From Cristatella mucedo (taxonomy: Eukaryota; Bryozoa; Phylactolaemata; Cristatellidae): a stretch of DNA of 64,000 nt. Positions within the stretch are counted from its first letter, which is position 1; each line of letters starts with the position of its first letter. Of the stretch, positions 1 to 10,650 are shown piece by piece. The stretch spans positions 869,501 through 933,500 of the forward strand of contig WPIO01000067.1 in assembly GCA_009760855.2 (NCBI GenBank), read 5' to 3'. A program made the translations under genes and the position numbers. The notes below the pieces were generated by a model. That model was not told where the DNA came from. It was given only the letters and a program-made list of their open reading frames with translations, and did not search any database.

Positions 1-1550
1 CATAGCTGTGGCTGAGAAACCTGTAATTCTTACTTGCCTGCATTATCAGCAATAATTTAAGGCGACCGAATCTACATACAGTAAAAACCGCTCTTTGTGC
101 ATTACCAATGAGCTCATGAAGTGCTAGCGGAGGTGAAAAGGTTCCATGCTGTTTCTAGGCGTCATCAGCAGCAAAATCTAGTCTGTATGCTAAACAAGTT
201 GAATAGCTGAACGCAATGAAAATTTTTAAATTCTGTGGATCTGGCCCTGAAAGGTGGGCAAGGATTTCCCAGTGGAGTTTGCTGACGTCATCAGGTTCGG
301 CGTTCGCCAAACGTATTTATTTAGCTTCACTGGCAAGGCTGCCAATTTTCTAGAGAGCGACTTTCTAGTCCTTAGACATCGCTGCTCGACCAAAGCATCA
401 TTTGTACCTTATTCTAGGTCGGAGTTTCCTCAGAGGAGTCGCACCTTCTCCTTCGAAGAGCTTTCGCATTTTCAAATGCTTTGAACTTCTTCCTCTTACT
501 TTTCTAGGGAGGCTCGGGAGAGAGCAGCAGCAGAGCTCTCAAAAAAATCGCTCCCTGCCATCCAAACGGGGTTGTGAAGTTATTACGTAGGTGTGTTGAT
601 TTTGAAAAAGGCTCCATGGAACTAAGTGCACAGTGCCTGAACAATGGCTGACAGCAAAGTCCGAGAACCTCAGACAGACTTTTCGGGTAACGCCCCACGC
701 ATATCCTGCCCCGAGGCGTTTCTTCTAATGGGACTTGTCATGCAACTTTAAATATTCTAAACAGGCCTCTTTGTAAGGGATCGCTCCAGCAGGAAAAAAG
801 CAGAGAGCAGCTTCAAGCTTTAAACATGAACGCGCCGAATAAAGCATTTCAGGTGGAGCTTAATTGCTCTGTTGAGTAAATTGAGAAAAAAGACTTCTAG
901 CCATCCAGCTATCAAGGCTCTTGGTCGACCGCTGGATCTCATAAAAAAGACCCTGGCTATTTCCTTAGCTTTGCTGTCGCTTGCGTCCAGACTGTGTAAA
1001 GTCTATCAATGAGATTTAAAACACATTGCACTATACTAGCATTGCCTCAACTGCCTTAGCATCTTATTTCTTGACACTTAAAGCCCTACACACAGTAATG
1101 AAAAGTTTCCACGTTGAACCAACTATTCCGAATTAAAATACGCGGCTAAAACTTTATTCAAGCTGTGAGAATTCAACTCAATTTTTACGGCTAATATTTC
1201 AGAACTGGATTTGCTTTTTGGTGAATTAAACTTGGAAAGTTGGATGAGGCGTAGTTATTAGAGCATTATAGCTAAAGGCAGATACAATTTAAGAGTCCCT
1301 AATTAGCAACTCAACATCACTGAGCTTAAAAGTAACACGTATAGACTAATATTAAGATAAAATCAATCCTGTAATTGAAAAGATCTGCTTTTGAGATTCC
1401 CTATTTGCCTGCAAGACCGTATTCTTAGAAGCAAAGTCGACTATTGAACCGGAAGTGGCTGGTAGACTATGAGGCCAGGTGGGGCAGGGGTCCTCTGGCT
1501 CATTTAATGGACTATTTTCTAATATTTAAATAAATCTTTCCATATGTGTG
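1..1550. other. Unassigned AT-moderate DNA, no gene seen
   Basis: Short overlapping open frames near 250-700 lie on both strands and show no domain. I see no repeat family, RNA gene or splice-flanked exon that I can support here. Confidence 0.5.
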
Positions 1551-1554
1551 TGTA

Positions 1555-1665
1555 AAATGCCGCTTTAAATATTGATATTTAAATTATTTTTAATTTAAAT
1601 AAATATATATATATATTTTTATTTAAATTAAAGATAATATATATATGTATATATATATATAAGCA
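1555..1665. repeat. AT-rich low-complexity tract
   Basis: Runs of TTTAAAT and TATATA alternate, including partly self-complementary stretches around 1600-1630. This is low-complexity DNA with no coding signal. Confidence 0.8.
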
Positions 1666-1839
1666 GATTAAAAAGCCTCATTTATATTACTACAAATGAA
1701 AGTGGTTAGTGGGTCCCCCAGAAAGATAGCACACATACGAAACGTGGCACGATGGTGAACTTCGGCCTAGTGACAAAATGACCCAGCATTGTTTTTCATG
1801 ACTGAACTATTGTTGCTCAGGGAAACCACTCTACCGGCG

Positions 1840-1990
1840 ATAAGCTGCTAGATGCGACAGAAGATCCTTAACATCTGCGATCACCGCCTGCTGTTGGAAA
1901 ATAATGATCGCCCACTAGATTCGAACCTGCGATCTCGGTAGTAAAGAGCTCGCACCTTACTCCCTGGGCAATTCGGACCCTGGCCTAATA
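1840..1990 (-). mobile_element. tRNA-derived SINE, family 2, diverged copy
   Basis: The complement of a Pol III B box (GATTCGAACC at about 1918) is followed by a tRNA-like head read on the minus strand. To the left lies a body containing GCGACAGAAGATCC and AATGATCGCCCAC. The same order (GCGACAGAAGAG, then CAATCGCCCAC, then the B-box complement) occurs at 34,745-34,915 and 43,005-43,140. The three copies define a dispersed family. It is mutated and probably inactive. Confidence 0.6.
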
Positions 1991-2533
1991 TTGGTCGTAA
2001 CAGGGCGACTGTAGCTGAATTTTCAAAGTGTTTTCGTGATTACCAAATCGATTAATATTAAATGTTTTCAAAGCGTGTGCTTGAATTTCATAAAATGGGA
2101 TTTTAAAGATAATCTCTACTCGCAGTCATTCTTTGCATCTAAAGCAAATCAATCCGGTTACTCAGAGCATCCGTGCAATTACATGCAACATTAGGCAGCC
2201 AATACCCATAATTTTCAGTCAGTCCCTTTACGTAACGCATGCAGGCTGTGATTGCACTCAGGAGACCCAGATTCGGCAAGTTGAACATGGCATATTATGG
2301 CATTAAATGAAGTCTGGTTCAACCGAGAGAACACCTACGGTGCTCAATCATGTTGGCAAATGACATGGCATAGAATTGCTCACGATACTGTGCACCAACT
2401 TACATTGAGAGCTAGCACTACGTACGTTGACGTTCAAATCTTCAAATTCATTAAGATCGGCGACCTGCATTAGATAAACGCGTCAATGCATTTTTTGAGT
2501 CGATTGTGAATGTCATTTCAATAGCTACAAACT
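1991..2533. other. Unassigned DNA left of a candidate exon
   Basis: No repeat match within the window and no supported frame. If the signal-peptide exon at 2534-2680 is real, this would be the start of its downstream intron. Confidence 0.4.
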
Positions 2534-2656
2534 CTAGCTGCCTCTCTGCCAGTAGCAGCCACTTACGACTCCTGCATCACTATTTCCAGCCGAGAGGACA
2601 GCCCACAGGACGAGGACCAACATCACGGTCATGAGGTATCTAGATGACAGAAACAT
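2534..2656 (-). CDS. Candidate first coding exon of a secreted protein (signal peptide)
   Basis: A 40-codon minus-strand frame starts at 2656. Residues 1-8 are a short polar start (MFLSSRYL), residues 9-21 are a strongly hydrophobic core (TVMLVLVLWAVL), and residues 22-29 give small residues suited to signal peptidase cleavage. A textbook splice donor GTAAGT lies at 2566-2561, exactly after codon 30 (phase 0). A pyrimidine-rich acceptor ending CTGCAG lies at 2686-2681, so an internal exon at about 2567-2680 is plausible. The TAG at 2534 would then be intronic. No downstream exon is recognised, and the mature peptide family is unknown. A chance frame is possible, but hydrophobic core, donor and acceptor together argue for a real exon. 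Confidence 0.42.
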   Translation of the reverse strand: MFLSSRYLMTVMLVLVLWAVLSAGNSDAGVVSGCYWQRGS

Positions 2657-2802
2657 TACGTTATCACGTACATAGATTCGCTGCAGAGGAAGGAAAGTGC
2701 TCAAATGCTATGTTGCGGTTGAAATAGGCACAGAATGTCCGTTATTACCTACCACCTGGGCTGCTCGACCGAGACACGACGATGACAATCAATCGAGGTC
2801 TA

Positions 2803-2864
<62 letters not shown>
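2803..2864. repeat. Compound microsatellite (TA)n(TG)n
   Basis: About 16 TA units are followed directly by about 12 GT units. The open frames crossing it on both strands are artefacts of the repeat. Similar TA-to-TG compounds occur at 62,537-62,611. Confidence 0.95.
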
Positions 2865-2867
<3 letters not shown>

Positions 2868-3393
2868 TATATTTGCAATAAGCGCTTGCGAATTTAATTG
2901 CTCCGAAATCCACCTCACAGTTTTAGGAAAAAACTGCCGCCAGCATCGCCGCGAAATAATTTTATTGGCCATGTGATTATGCTGGCTCCGGTGGCACTCT
3001 GCTTTGTCGTGAACATTGGTCATCAAGGGAGCGGCTGTTTCCCTAAAGTTAGCCCGAAACATGGACCGTTCATCAGTAGGCTGGTGAGAAGAAAATATGC
3101 GGGATGCAGTTACTTGGTGTAGCATGCAACCACGAGTCATAGTAAAAAGCACGGACTTTCCGATCAATAATAATAATAATAATGCACTTGATAAAGAGCC
3201 CTCAGAGAACTAAATCTCTTTCTAGGCCCTTTAAATGTGCTGCAAAGGGAAACGCGATTGAATGGTGAGTAATATCCCGCTTGATAAACAACATGAACAG
3301 CATGGTTAGAAATGACATTCACAGGGTAAGAAAGCAAGTGTGGTTAGTGGCAGCACGAACAGTGTCCGCGTGCATAAGCACCTGAAAGACGAA

Positions 3394-3924
3394 TCACAGG
3401 GACCCACTAAATTTTGTCATAAATATGTGTATTTTTAAGTTATTTTTAAATATGGTCAGGTAAGGGGATGTCATTACGCAAGACGGGAGTGAGTTCCAGG
3501 CTTTGAGAGCGTACATACTAAATGAACGGTCTCCAAAGGTTTTGAGGTTGGTACGAGGTGTTGTTAAACTGTTGGATTCCAAAAACCATGTGGTACGATG
3601 CTTGACCTGGTGGAGGGGTAGATTTGAGAAAAAGGCTAGAGCCAAGAGAAGGAAGTGACCTAAAAGTGAGTGACAAACCTTGAAAGCGATCAGTTGCTTG
3701 AATGGGAGCCAGTGCAGGTCAGCGAGAAGTAGTGTTGTGTGGCAATTGAGACGCTCACGACAGACAAGCCTAGCTGCAGGGTTTTGCTTCAACTGTAATC
3801 GCCTGATTGCACATACAGGTAGGCCAGCAAGCAGAGAGTTACAGAAGTCAAGACCGGATGTCACAAATGCATGAACCAACTTCGACGTGGTATCCTTCTC
3901 AAAACAAGCCCAATTTTTCGGCAA
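3394..3924 (-). pseudogene. LINE ORF2 C-terminal region, copy A
   Basis: A 176-codon frame matches the region downstream of RT in the same family: a stretch with HAFVTSGLDFCNSLLAGLP, then ARLVCRE and LLADLHWLP, ending in a Trp-Asn-Ser-Leu-Pro block about 45 residues from the stop. The same order occurs in copies D (14,679-15,356) and F (19,807-20,478). It ends just upstream of the LINE 3' UTR, so the stop position is probably original. Confidence 0.8.
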
Positions 3925-4126
3925 TATTATGTATCTGAAAGTAGGCAGACTTAATTGTGGAGCTGATGTGGTCGTCTAACGAGATGTCGCTTTGGAACAT
4001 GACACCTAAATTTTGAGCTGATTCAACAGGAGATAAGCTGGCAGAGCAGATTTTGGGCATTAGTCTTTTCAATTGCTGAATCAAACTGAGTTTTCCCCAT
4101 AACTAATAAGTCAGTTTTATAGTCGA

Positions 4127-4837
4127 TTAGTTTAAGAAAATGTGCTGCCCTCCATGTGCATATGTCATCAATACATGCAGCGGGAAGTTGGGAGAATTCG
4201 AGGTGCTCAAAGGCTCGGAGGGATCAAAGCAAAGGTACAACTGAGTGTCATCCGAATAAAAGTGAAAGCTTTGATTGTGCTTGGCAATCACATCCGCAAG
4301 AAGGAAATTAATAATTGCGAAAAGAGCCGGACCTAGCACGGAGCCCTGAAGTACCCCATAAATCAGAGGTAACTCAGATCTTTGTCCATTCACGTCAGTA
4401 CTCTGGAATCTCCCACTGAGATAGGACTTCAACCATTACAGAGCAGTTCTAGTGGTGCCCAGTCGAGATTACATGCGCTCAAGAAGATCTTGGTGATCGA
4501 TAGTATCAAAACCTGCGGAAAGATCGAGCAAAACAAGCAGAGATACTCTACTAATGTCCGCATTCCTAAGTTGGTCTTTGTCCACCCTAAGCCGTGCTAA
4601 TTTTGTGGAGTGATTAGCTCTAAAGCCAGACTGGAACCCACTAGCATGGATTGACGTTTTAATATCTGATTTCAGCTGGTACACCCCGACTCGTTCCACT
4701 GTCATTGATAGGAATGGTAGAAGCGAAACTGGATAGGAGTTACTCAAGCTCGCTTGGTCAAGTGTCGATTTCTCGAGAAGTGGCCTGACCATAGCTTTTT
4801 TGAAAGTTGCTTGGACATGACCTGAGGCTAATGACAT
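4127..4837 (-). pseudogene. Reverse transcriptase remnant of LINE copy A
   Basis: The frame at 4837-4469 carries RT motif A (LLVLLDLSAGFDTIDH, with the catalytic Asp). The frame at 4432-4127 carries motif B as LQGSVLGP and motif C as FYSDD, where most relatives, including the copy at 14.2 kb, have YADD. The two pieces are in different frames, so at least one indel separates them. These motifs are typical of CR1/L2/Jockey-group retrotransposons. The Ala-to-Ser change in YxDD and the frameshift show loss of function. Confidence 0.85.
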
Positions 4838-5844
4838 ATTAATGATGTATTCTTTTATTAGGATGTGAACTTCAGGTCGAGATCACGAGTGACCTGCTTA
4901 AATGTACACATTGAGGTGCAGCCAGGAATCAGGGGACAGCATTTTTGGGGGAATGCTATCATCGCAGTGGTGGAGTTCCTGATCTTGTTTATCTTCTGGA
5001 CACAGAATCTAGAGAAGCGACAGGCTAGATCATCACATGGATCAGCAGGTAAGGAGCAAACCTGAGAGCTGCTGGGAAGATAGTTGATCGTTGACATCAG
5101 TATTTTTGCATTATGCATCTGTGATTCAACAAAGTGTTTATAGAAGCTAGACCTGGCCTTTGTCAGGATCGACTGGTACGACATACAGTAGTTCTCGTAT
5201 GCCTGTCGATGGACAGCCATCGTGATCTTGTGTATGCTTTTTCAAGCTTGTACTTAGTAGACCTAGCTAGTTTAACGTCAATGGTAAACCATAGGCTGCC
5301 TGAGCGTGGGCTCGCAGTGAGCTTAGTTAGAGGTGTAAACTCGTCCAGCGTGCCAGCTTGTGTCGTGTTGTAGCTATCTACCAATGATGACAGATCGGAG
5401 GAGGGACTGGGTAGCAGAGGCGAAGCAGATATTTTTGCATGGACAGCATCGATGTCAAGGGTCTTGAGGCTTCTAGATTCACCGGTGAAGTAAGAGGAGG
5501 GGTGGCCGGTGCACACTTTAGATTGAATAAGATCTCCATGTGGTCAGATAAGCAGAATTTGCCAATAAGCTCTGATGAAAAGTTGCAGTTTTATGAGAAA
5601 ATCTGGTCAAATTTGTGGCCCTTGATGTGAATAGGGCCGTGCACATCAGCCATTTGAGACGATGAGTCGGTCGATGAACGAAATTCACGCTGGAGGCGTC
5701 AGGAATTCTATCAAAGTAAACATTGAAATCACACATAACGAGGAAGGATCGATTTATTTCACACATAATCGTAATTAGATCGCATAAATCTGAGATAAAG
5801 CAGGATTTTTACCTGGTGGGCAATAGACTACTGCTACTATCGGT

Positions 5845-5998
5845 AGTTGATATGCCGAGCTGGTTTGCTCTACCAGTTAAGGTGCTCGCCCAACCAAGGT
5901 CTGACTGAGGTCATGGGCTCGAGCCCCGAAGGAATATGTGAAGCGCCTGAATACAAATTAAGTTCTCTTGGGACGCTATATAAATGACTTATATTTAT
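5845..5998 (+). mobile_element. tRNA-derived SINE, family 1, inserted in LINE copy A
   Basis: The head reads GCCGAGCTGGTTTGCTCTAC then AGTTAAGGTGCTCGCC (A-box-like), followed by GGGCTCGAGCCC (B box) near 5916. The body after about 5938 reads AAGCGCCTGAATACAAATTA then AGTTCTCTTGGGACGC, which resembles the 3' tail of the surrounding LINE family (AAGCGCCTAGAAAGAGATTA, then AGTTCTCTGAGGGCGC). This suggests that the SINE borrows the LINE 3' end for mobilisation. LINE endonuclease sequence resumes right of it. Confidence 0.75.
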
Positions 5999-6365
5999 AT
6001 ATTTATATTTAGCTGGTATTTGGATGAGACCAAGACAATCGATTAAAACGACTGCTTTGAGGGTAATGCAAGTGGCTTGAAGTTGATTTTCAAGGGCATG
6101 ATAGCAAGCAATAACAAGAATCTCAAGTGAGAGTAGTTCGTTTTTGCCTACGTCAACACGAATTTAGCAAATGTCATTTGTTCTAACAAACGAGGAGCGA
6201 GCGAGAAGATCCTGCTCTGGAACGTCACCTTCCAGATATAGCTGCATGCTACCTAGTTCTTCTGGAGAGATACCATATTTGGGCTAATGAGTCAGCTGCA
6301 TTCCCGATGACCGGTATTATGATATGCAGTTATAATGATATTATTGAATATTAATATTAAGCGGG

Positions 6366-7825
6366 AATAATAATATTACATTGCATATAGAGCCCTCAGA
6401 GACCCTAATATTTGTCTAGGCCTTTACATTTGTTGTAAAGGAAGTACTTTCAAAATTTTTAGTAGTAGCATGCTCAATAAACAACAATAATAATGTAGTC
6501 GGGGCTGAGATGCTTAGTGTCAGAATGCAAGCATCCTAAGTGGCAGCATGCACAGTATCAGACCCATAAGTGCATAAATGACGGATAGCATATACCGACT
6601 AAATGGTGTGAAAACGATGTTCGTTCTTTGTTTCTTTTTAAATGTGGACAAGTCTGGAAATTTCGTGACGCAACTCAGAAGTACGTTTCACGCTTTGGGA
6701 ATATACGAACTAAAGGCACTGTCTCCAGAGAATGTGAGATTTGTTCAAGGTACAGGCAAACGGTTAAATTCCGAAAAGCTGGTGGCACGATACTTACCAT
6801 CGTGGGGGAGTAGATCTGGTAGACTGAAGCCAAAGAAAAAAGGGACCTAAAAGTTAATGACAAAGCAATAAAGTCGATGCATCGCTTGACTTGGAGTGAG
6901 TGCAGGTCGGCGAGAAGTGGTGTGATGTAGCATCGGTGACGCTCACGACTGACAGGCCTAGCCGTGGAATTTCGCACCAGCTGCAAGTCCCTGAGAGCCC
7001 ATGCCTATAGACCAGCGAGCAGTGAGTTCTAGAATTCAAAACTGGATATCACAAATGCATGGACCAATGTAGATGTGGTATCCCTATCTAAAAAAAAGAA
7101 TTATTAGAAATTTAATGCAACTGAGAGTTGATAGACTTGACTGCACAATTGATGTGGTCGTCTAATGAAATGTCGCTGCGAAATATGACAATTATATTTC
7201 GTGCAGATTCAACATGAGATATGCGAGCAGAGCTAATTTCCAGTGTTAGCCTTTCCAATTTCCAAATCAAACTTGGTTTACCTATAACAAGTATGTTAGT
7301 TTTATCATCATTCAATTTTACAACGTTTGCTGACATCTACTTGCGGATGTACACAATGCACACAGCAAGGAAATTAACAGAGTTCCACGTGCTGGAGGGA
7401 TGGATGGGATCAAAGCAAAGGTGCGATTGAGTGTCATCTGCATAGAAATGAAAGCCTAAATTGTGCTTGGCAATCACATAGGCAAGAGGGAGAGTATAAA
7501 CCATGAAAAGAACAGTAGCAAACATAGAGCTCAGAACTCCCTTATTATTCAGATGATCTTCGGATGACTTTTGTCCATTTGCGTGAATACTATGAAGTCT
7601 TCCACTAAAATAGGACCTCAAATATTGCAATGCTGCAACATTGATGCCCGGGCGAGATGAGGGGCGCTCAAGAAAGATCTAGGGATCGATAGTATCAAAA
7701 GCTGCTGAAAGATCTATCAAAACAAGCCGAGAAACTCTACCTAAGTCAGCATTCCTAAGTAGGTCATTATACACACGATACAATGCTGACTTAGTGGAGT
7801 GATAAGCTATACAACTACTGCATCT
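6366..7825 (-). mobile_element. CR1/L2-type LINE copy B, 5'-truncated
   Basis: The minus-strand 3' tail (AATAATAATATTACATTGC then the GAGCCCTCAGAGA block) lies at 6366-6420. Going right, the C-terminal region follows (6986-6675, ARPVSRE and LLADLHSLQ), then the linker (7336-7112), then RT motif C (FYADD) in the frame at 7630-7337. The copy stops near 7825, just upstream of the motif A region. It is frameshifted throughout. It abuts the 5' end of copy A, giving two LINEs in head-to-tail order. Confidence 0.82.
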
Positions 7826-9285
7826 GAGTTTTTAAATATTTGAATTTTATTTTTACATATTTTAAGTGCAATGAATAGTTTTTACATTTGTTTGATAACA
7901 AAGTCACCTAGTGCATGCGTAATTCAGACGCCAGTTTTCTTTCGTTTAGTGAAATGCTTCCAAATTGCCACTTCATCAACTTTTTGCAACGCTCACCGGC
8001 TAGAAAGTGGCGATTGAGGCTCCAACAGTATTCACCCCTCAGGTTAACATTCCAGTGGTTTTGCTATCTAAGCTCCATTTCATGCAAGTTGTGATGAAAC
8101 CTCTCACTCTTTCTTGCTGGACTCTCGAAATTACTTTTAGAATTATCAAGGTGAGAGTTTATCTTATATAACCAAGAAAATCCTTCTGCTTCAAAGTACT
8201 GCATGGCTTTGAATTATCTTCCTAATGTGCGTATTCAATTGCCTTTTGATTGCCCAGAAGGTTCTCTGCCCCAAACTTGAATCCATTCAATACATGCAAT
8301 TCTATCTCAACCATTATTTATGTAAACTGTCTGTTTTTGAACAATTTTCTGATCTGAGGACCAATAAAAGTGTTTGCTTTTGTTTTCGCCCCACTAGCTT
8401 CAGGAAACTCTTCTTGTAAGTACTCATAGACATAGCCGCTTAGGTTAGAGGATAAGCGTAGTTTTTGATTAATTTAAGGTTTACGTGTACTGAGGAAACT
8501 AGCATTTTCTAGCTGTTGATAAGAGGATGCTCTTGGACGCTATCAATCCCGGGCACAAAATTTCTTTGCTCTCGCCAGTCTTTCTTTCAGTAATCAAGAG
8601 CGTCAGCTTGACTATCCCATTGAAGTCCAAGCGGAAGGAAAATGACTTTTATATCACTGCCCATGTCATTTTACATGCTGACACAAAGCATTTAGCCTCT
8701 TACCATGTAATACATGTTGAAGCTGTGGGTTTTACCACTAATCGTGTGGAAACACTTCCATTGCAACATTTCTAATAAGCCTACTAAGACTTAAAGGTTT
8801 TGTGGGGGCTATACGCATGCCTTATTATTATTAGGATCACAGCTAAATATTTGAATATAATTCCTTTGCATCTCATATGAAGACCCCAGAAGAGATTACG
8901 TTTTTCTTATGCTGCCATATAGAGTAGCATCCTCATTTAAGAATTGGGAAATGGCGGAATTGGGCTCACGGTCGAAGACTCCGAGTAAAATCCTCTGTGA
9001 CAGCTGAATTTAAAGTGAAAAGGCTAAAGGTTACAAGTTCAAATTAAAGGTTCAACTGAAAATACGGAGCCTGCTAATAATGGATGTTGGAGGCAGTTGG
9101 ACACCAGAATTCTTCAAAAAGACCACAATTTTCAGGACATTCGTTCGGAAAAGGTATTCGATACCAATTCTCACAGGTTTATTAACTCGAAGAACATAGG
9201 GAGGACGCCATCTGCTTCAAATCCTGCATGGTAGTACCTTTAAAGGAGGAAAAACCGCTTGGACAACTGCCACCAGGATAAAGGT
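7826..9285. other. Unassigned AT-rich DNA
   Basis: No repeat family or convincing frame was found. Frames at 8225-8419 and 8527-8775 are short and lack domains. Confidence 0.45.
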
Positions 9286-9289
9286 CGGT

Positions 9290-9605
9290 AAAGTTCTCCC
9301 ACGTGAAGTTATGGACCCTAAAATGTGGTGCCGAGAAAAGTAGACATTTGCCTGCGTAATAAATCGGCTGAAGATAAACCTAATTTATAAAATATGCAAA
9401 GAAATGCCTGACTCGGATAACCGGCGCTTGTGTTCCGATGCCCCAATATTTTTTCTTGAGGTTCACAAACACAGGTTTCTGATTCAGACTTATCATTGGT
9501 TTCTTAAAATGAGATCTCGCATTATAGTTTCAAGAGTTGTGTTTTTTCTGAAAAAACCCATATGGAAATTGTTGGTCGTGTGCAGAGTTATAATACCCAA
9601 ATAAG
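9290..9605. repeat. Diverged direct repeat of 25,795-26,065
   Basis: Both places carry, in the same order, a GACATYTGCC block, AAGRAAATGCCTG, a TTCCGATGCC/TTCGAATGCC block, TCTTAAAAT, then a TTCAAGRRTT block and a final ATATGGAAATTG/ATATAGAAGGCACTG block. Divergence is high. The nature of the repeated unit is unknown; it could be part of the larger duplication at 16-37 kb or a separate mobile element. Confidence 0.5.
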
Positions 9606-10565
9606 CCTGACTTTACTTCAGAAAGAATAAATTGTATGCACATCAAAGAGGCACTTGCTGGGACATTTTCAAAACATGAATTACAATTTTGAAGTTTTCA
9701 AACTTTTACCTAAATAAGGACAAACTAGTTATAAATGCAATTCCAAGTTTTAGTTAACGAGATATGAACAGAGCATACTAAATAGAATTAATTTGAAAGA
9801 CCTTTTTAGCGCGGGATAAGTACATCAAACTCAAAAATTCGAGTTTTGTTTTAAATGTGATTTCCCTGGAGCTATTTTTGGCAAAGTTTTTCGATGAAAG
9901 GTACTCGGTCCTCAATTGATGGCATAGAATCAGTTGAAACTGAAACAAAACATTAGATTTTCAAAATAATGACACACCCCTCGAGACCAACCGTGTTACT
10001 GGTCGTTATAACAGTGACAAAGTAAAAACCGATCGCAACAAGAGTAGGCAGGCACCTGCAGCTCAAAGCCCACTTGTGACAAACGGGTGTTCAGGGCAAT
10101 AACTTGCTATTTCCCTGCCACAAATATTTTGACGTTGATATGTTTAGATATACTCACTAACTGAACATGACCTTTGTTCGGCGATTATATTATAGCTAGT
10201 AAAAATATAAGTAATCTACAGTCGCCGGTGCCGCAGTTACTAGTGAGTGCATTATCACAGCACCAACAAAATTCTGCAGGGTCGCTGCTCCGGTTACAGT
10301 AGCAGAAATTGAACACTCTGAAGCGGCTGACTGTAAGCTATTTGCAGTGGCTGGCTCAGTGCAGTTGAGACTTGGATTGAAATAGAGCGCCCTTAACTGG
10401 GAATTGGTCTACAAATGTTGATTAAATTGTATGGGGATTAATTTAAAGCAATTTAAATTCTCATGAATGCCGTTTTTAAGTTGAGATTTGTACTGAAGAA
10501 TGTTTTTCACACGTTTAGATGTCATAGCTAGTTGACTGCTGCAGTCTGGGAGCTACCTCGAATGT
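9606..10565. other. Unassigned AT-rich DNA
   Basis: Nothing coding or repetitive that I can support is visible. Confidence 0.45.
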
Positions 10566-10650
10566 AATAAAAATAATACACTTAATATAGCACCCTCAGT
10601 GAACTCAATCTCTTTTTAAGCACTTAATATTTGCTTATACGTTTTCCTGA
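10566..10650 (-). mobile_element. LINE 3' tail fragment C
   Basis: An AATAAAAATAATACACTTA block followed by GCACCCTCAGTGAACTCAAT and CTCTTTTTAAGCAC matches the minus-strand 3' tail of the LINE family. Only the last ~85 bp remain, a typical severely 5'-truncated insertion. Confidence 0.7.

Larger units (their letters stand above)
3165..6310 (-). mobile_element. CR1/L2-type LINE copy A, decayed, split by a SINE
   Basis: The element is read on the minus strand and ends leftward in an AAT microsatellite (3165-3183), its 3' tail. From 5' to 3' on the minus strand it holds endonuclease remnants (about 6290-5500, with VVYCPPG near 5800 and a GDFN-like motif near 5740), a linker, reverse transcriptase pieces (4837-4127) and the C-terminal region (4084-3394). 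Many frameshifts and stops break ORF2. A SINE interrupts the endonuclease part at about 5845-5998. This is the longest LINE copy in the window and still lacks the 5' end and ORF1. It is inactive. Confidence 0.88.

Noticed and set aside
5900-5940. Functional tRNA gene suggested by the B box
   Set aside because: The head cannot fold into a full cloverleaf with matching acceptor stem and continues into a SINE body with a LINE-like tail.
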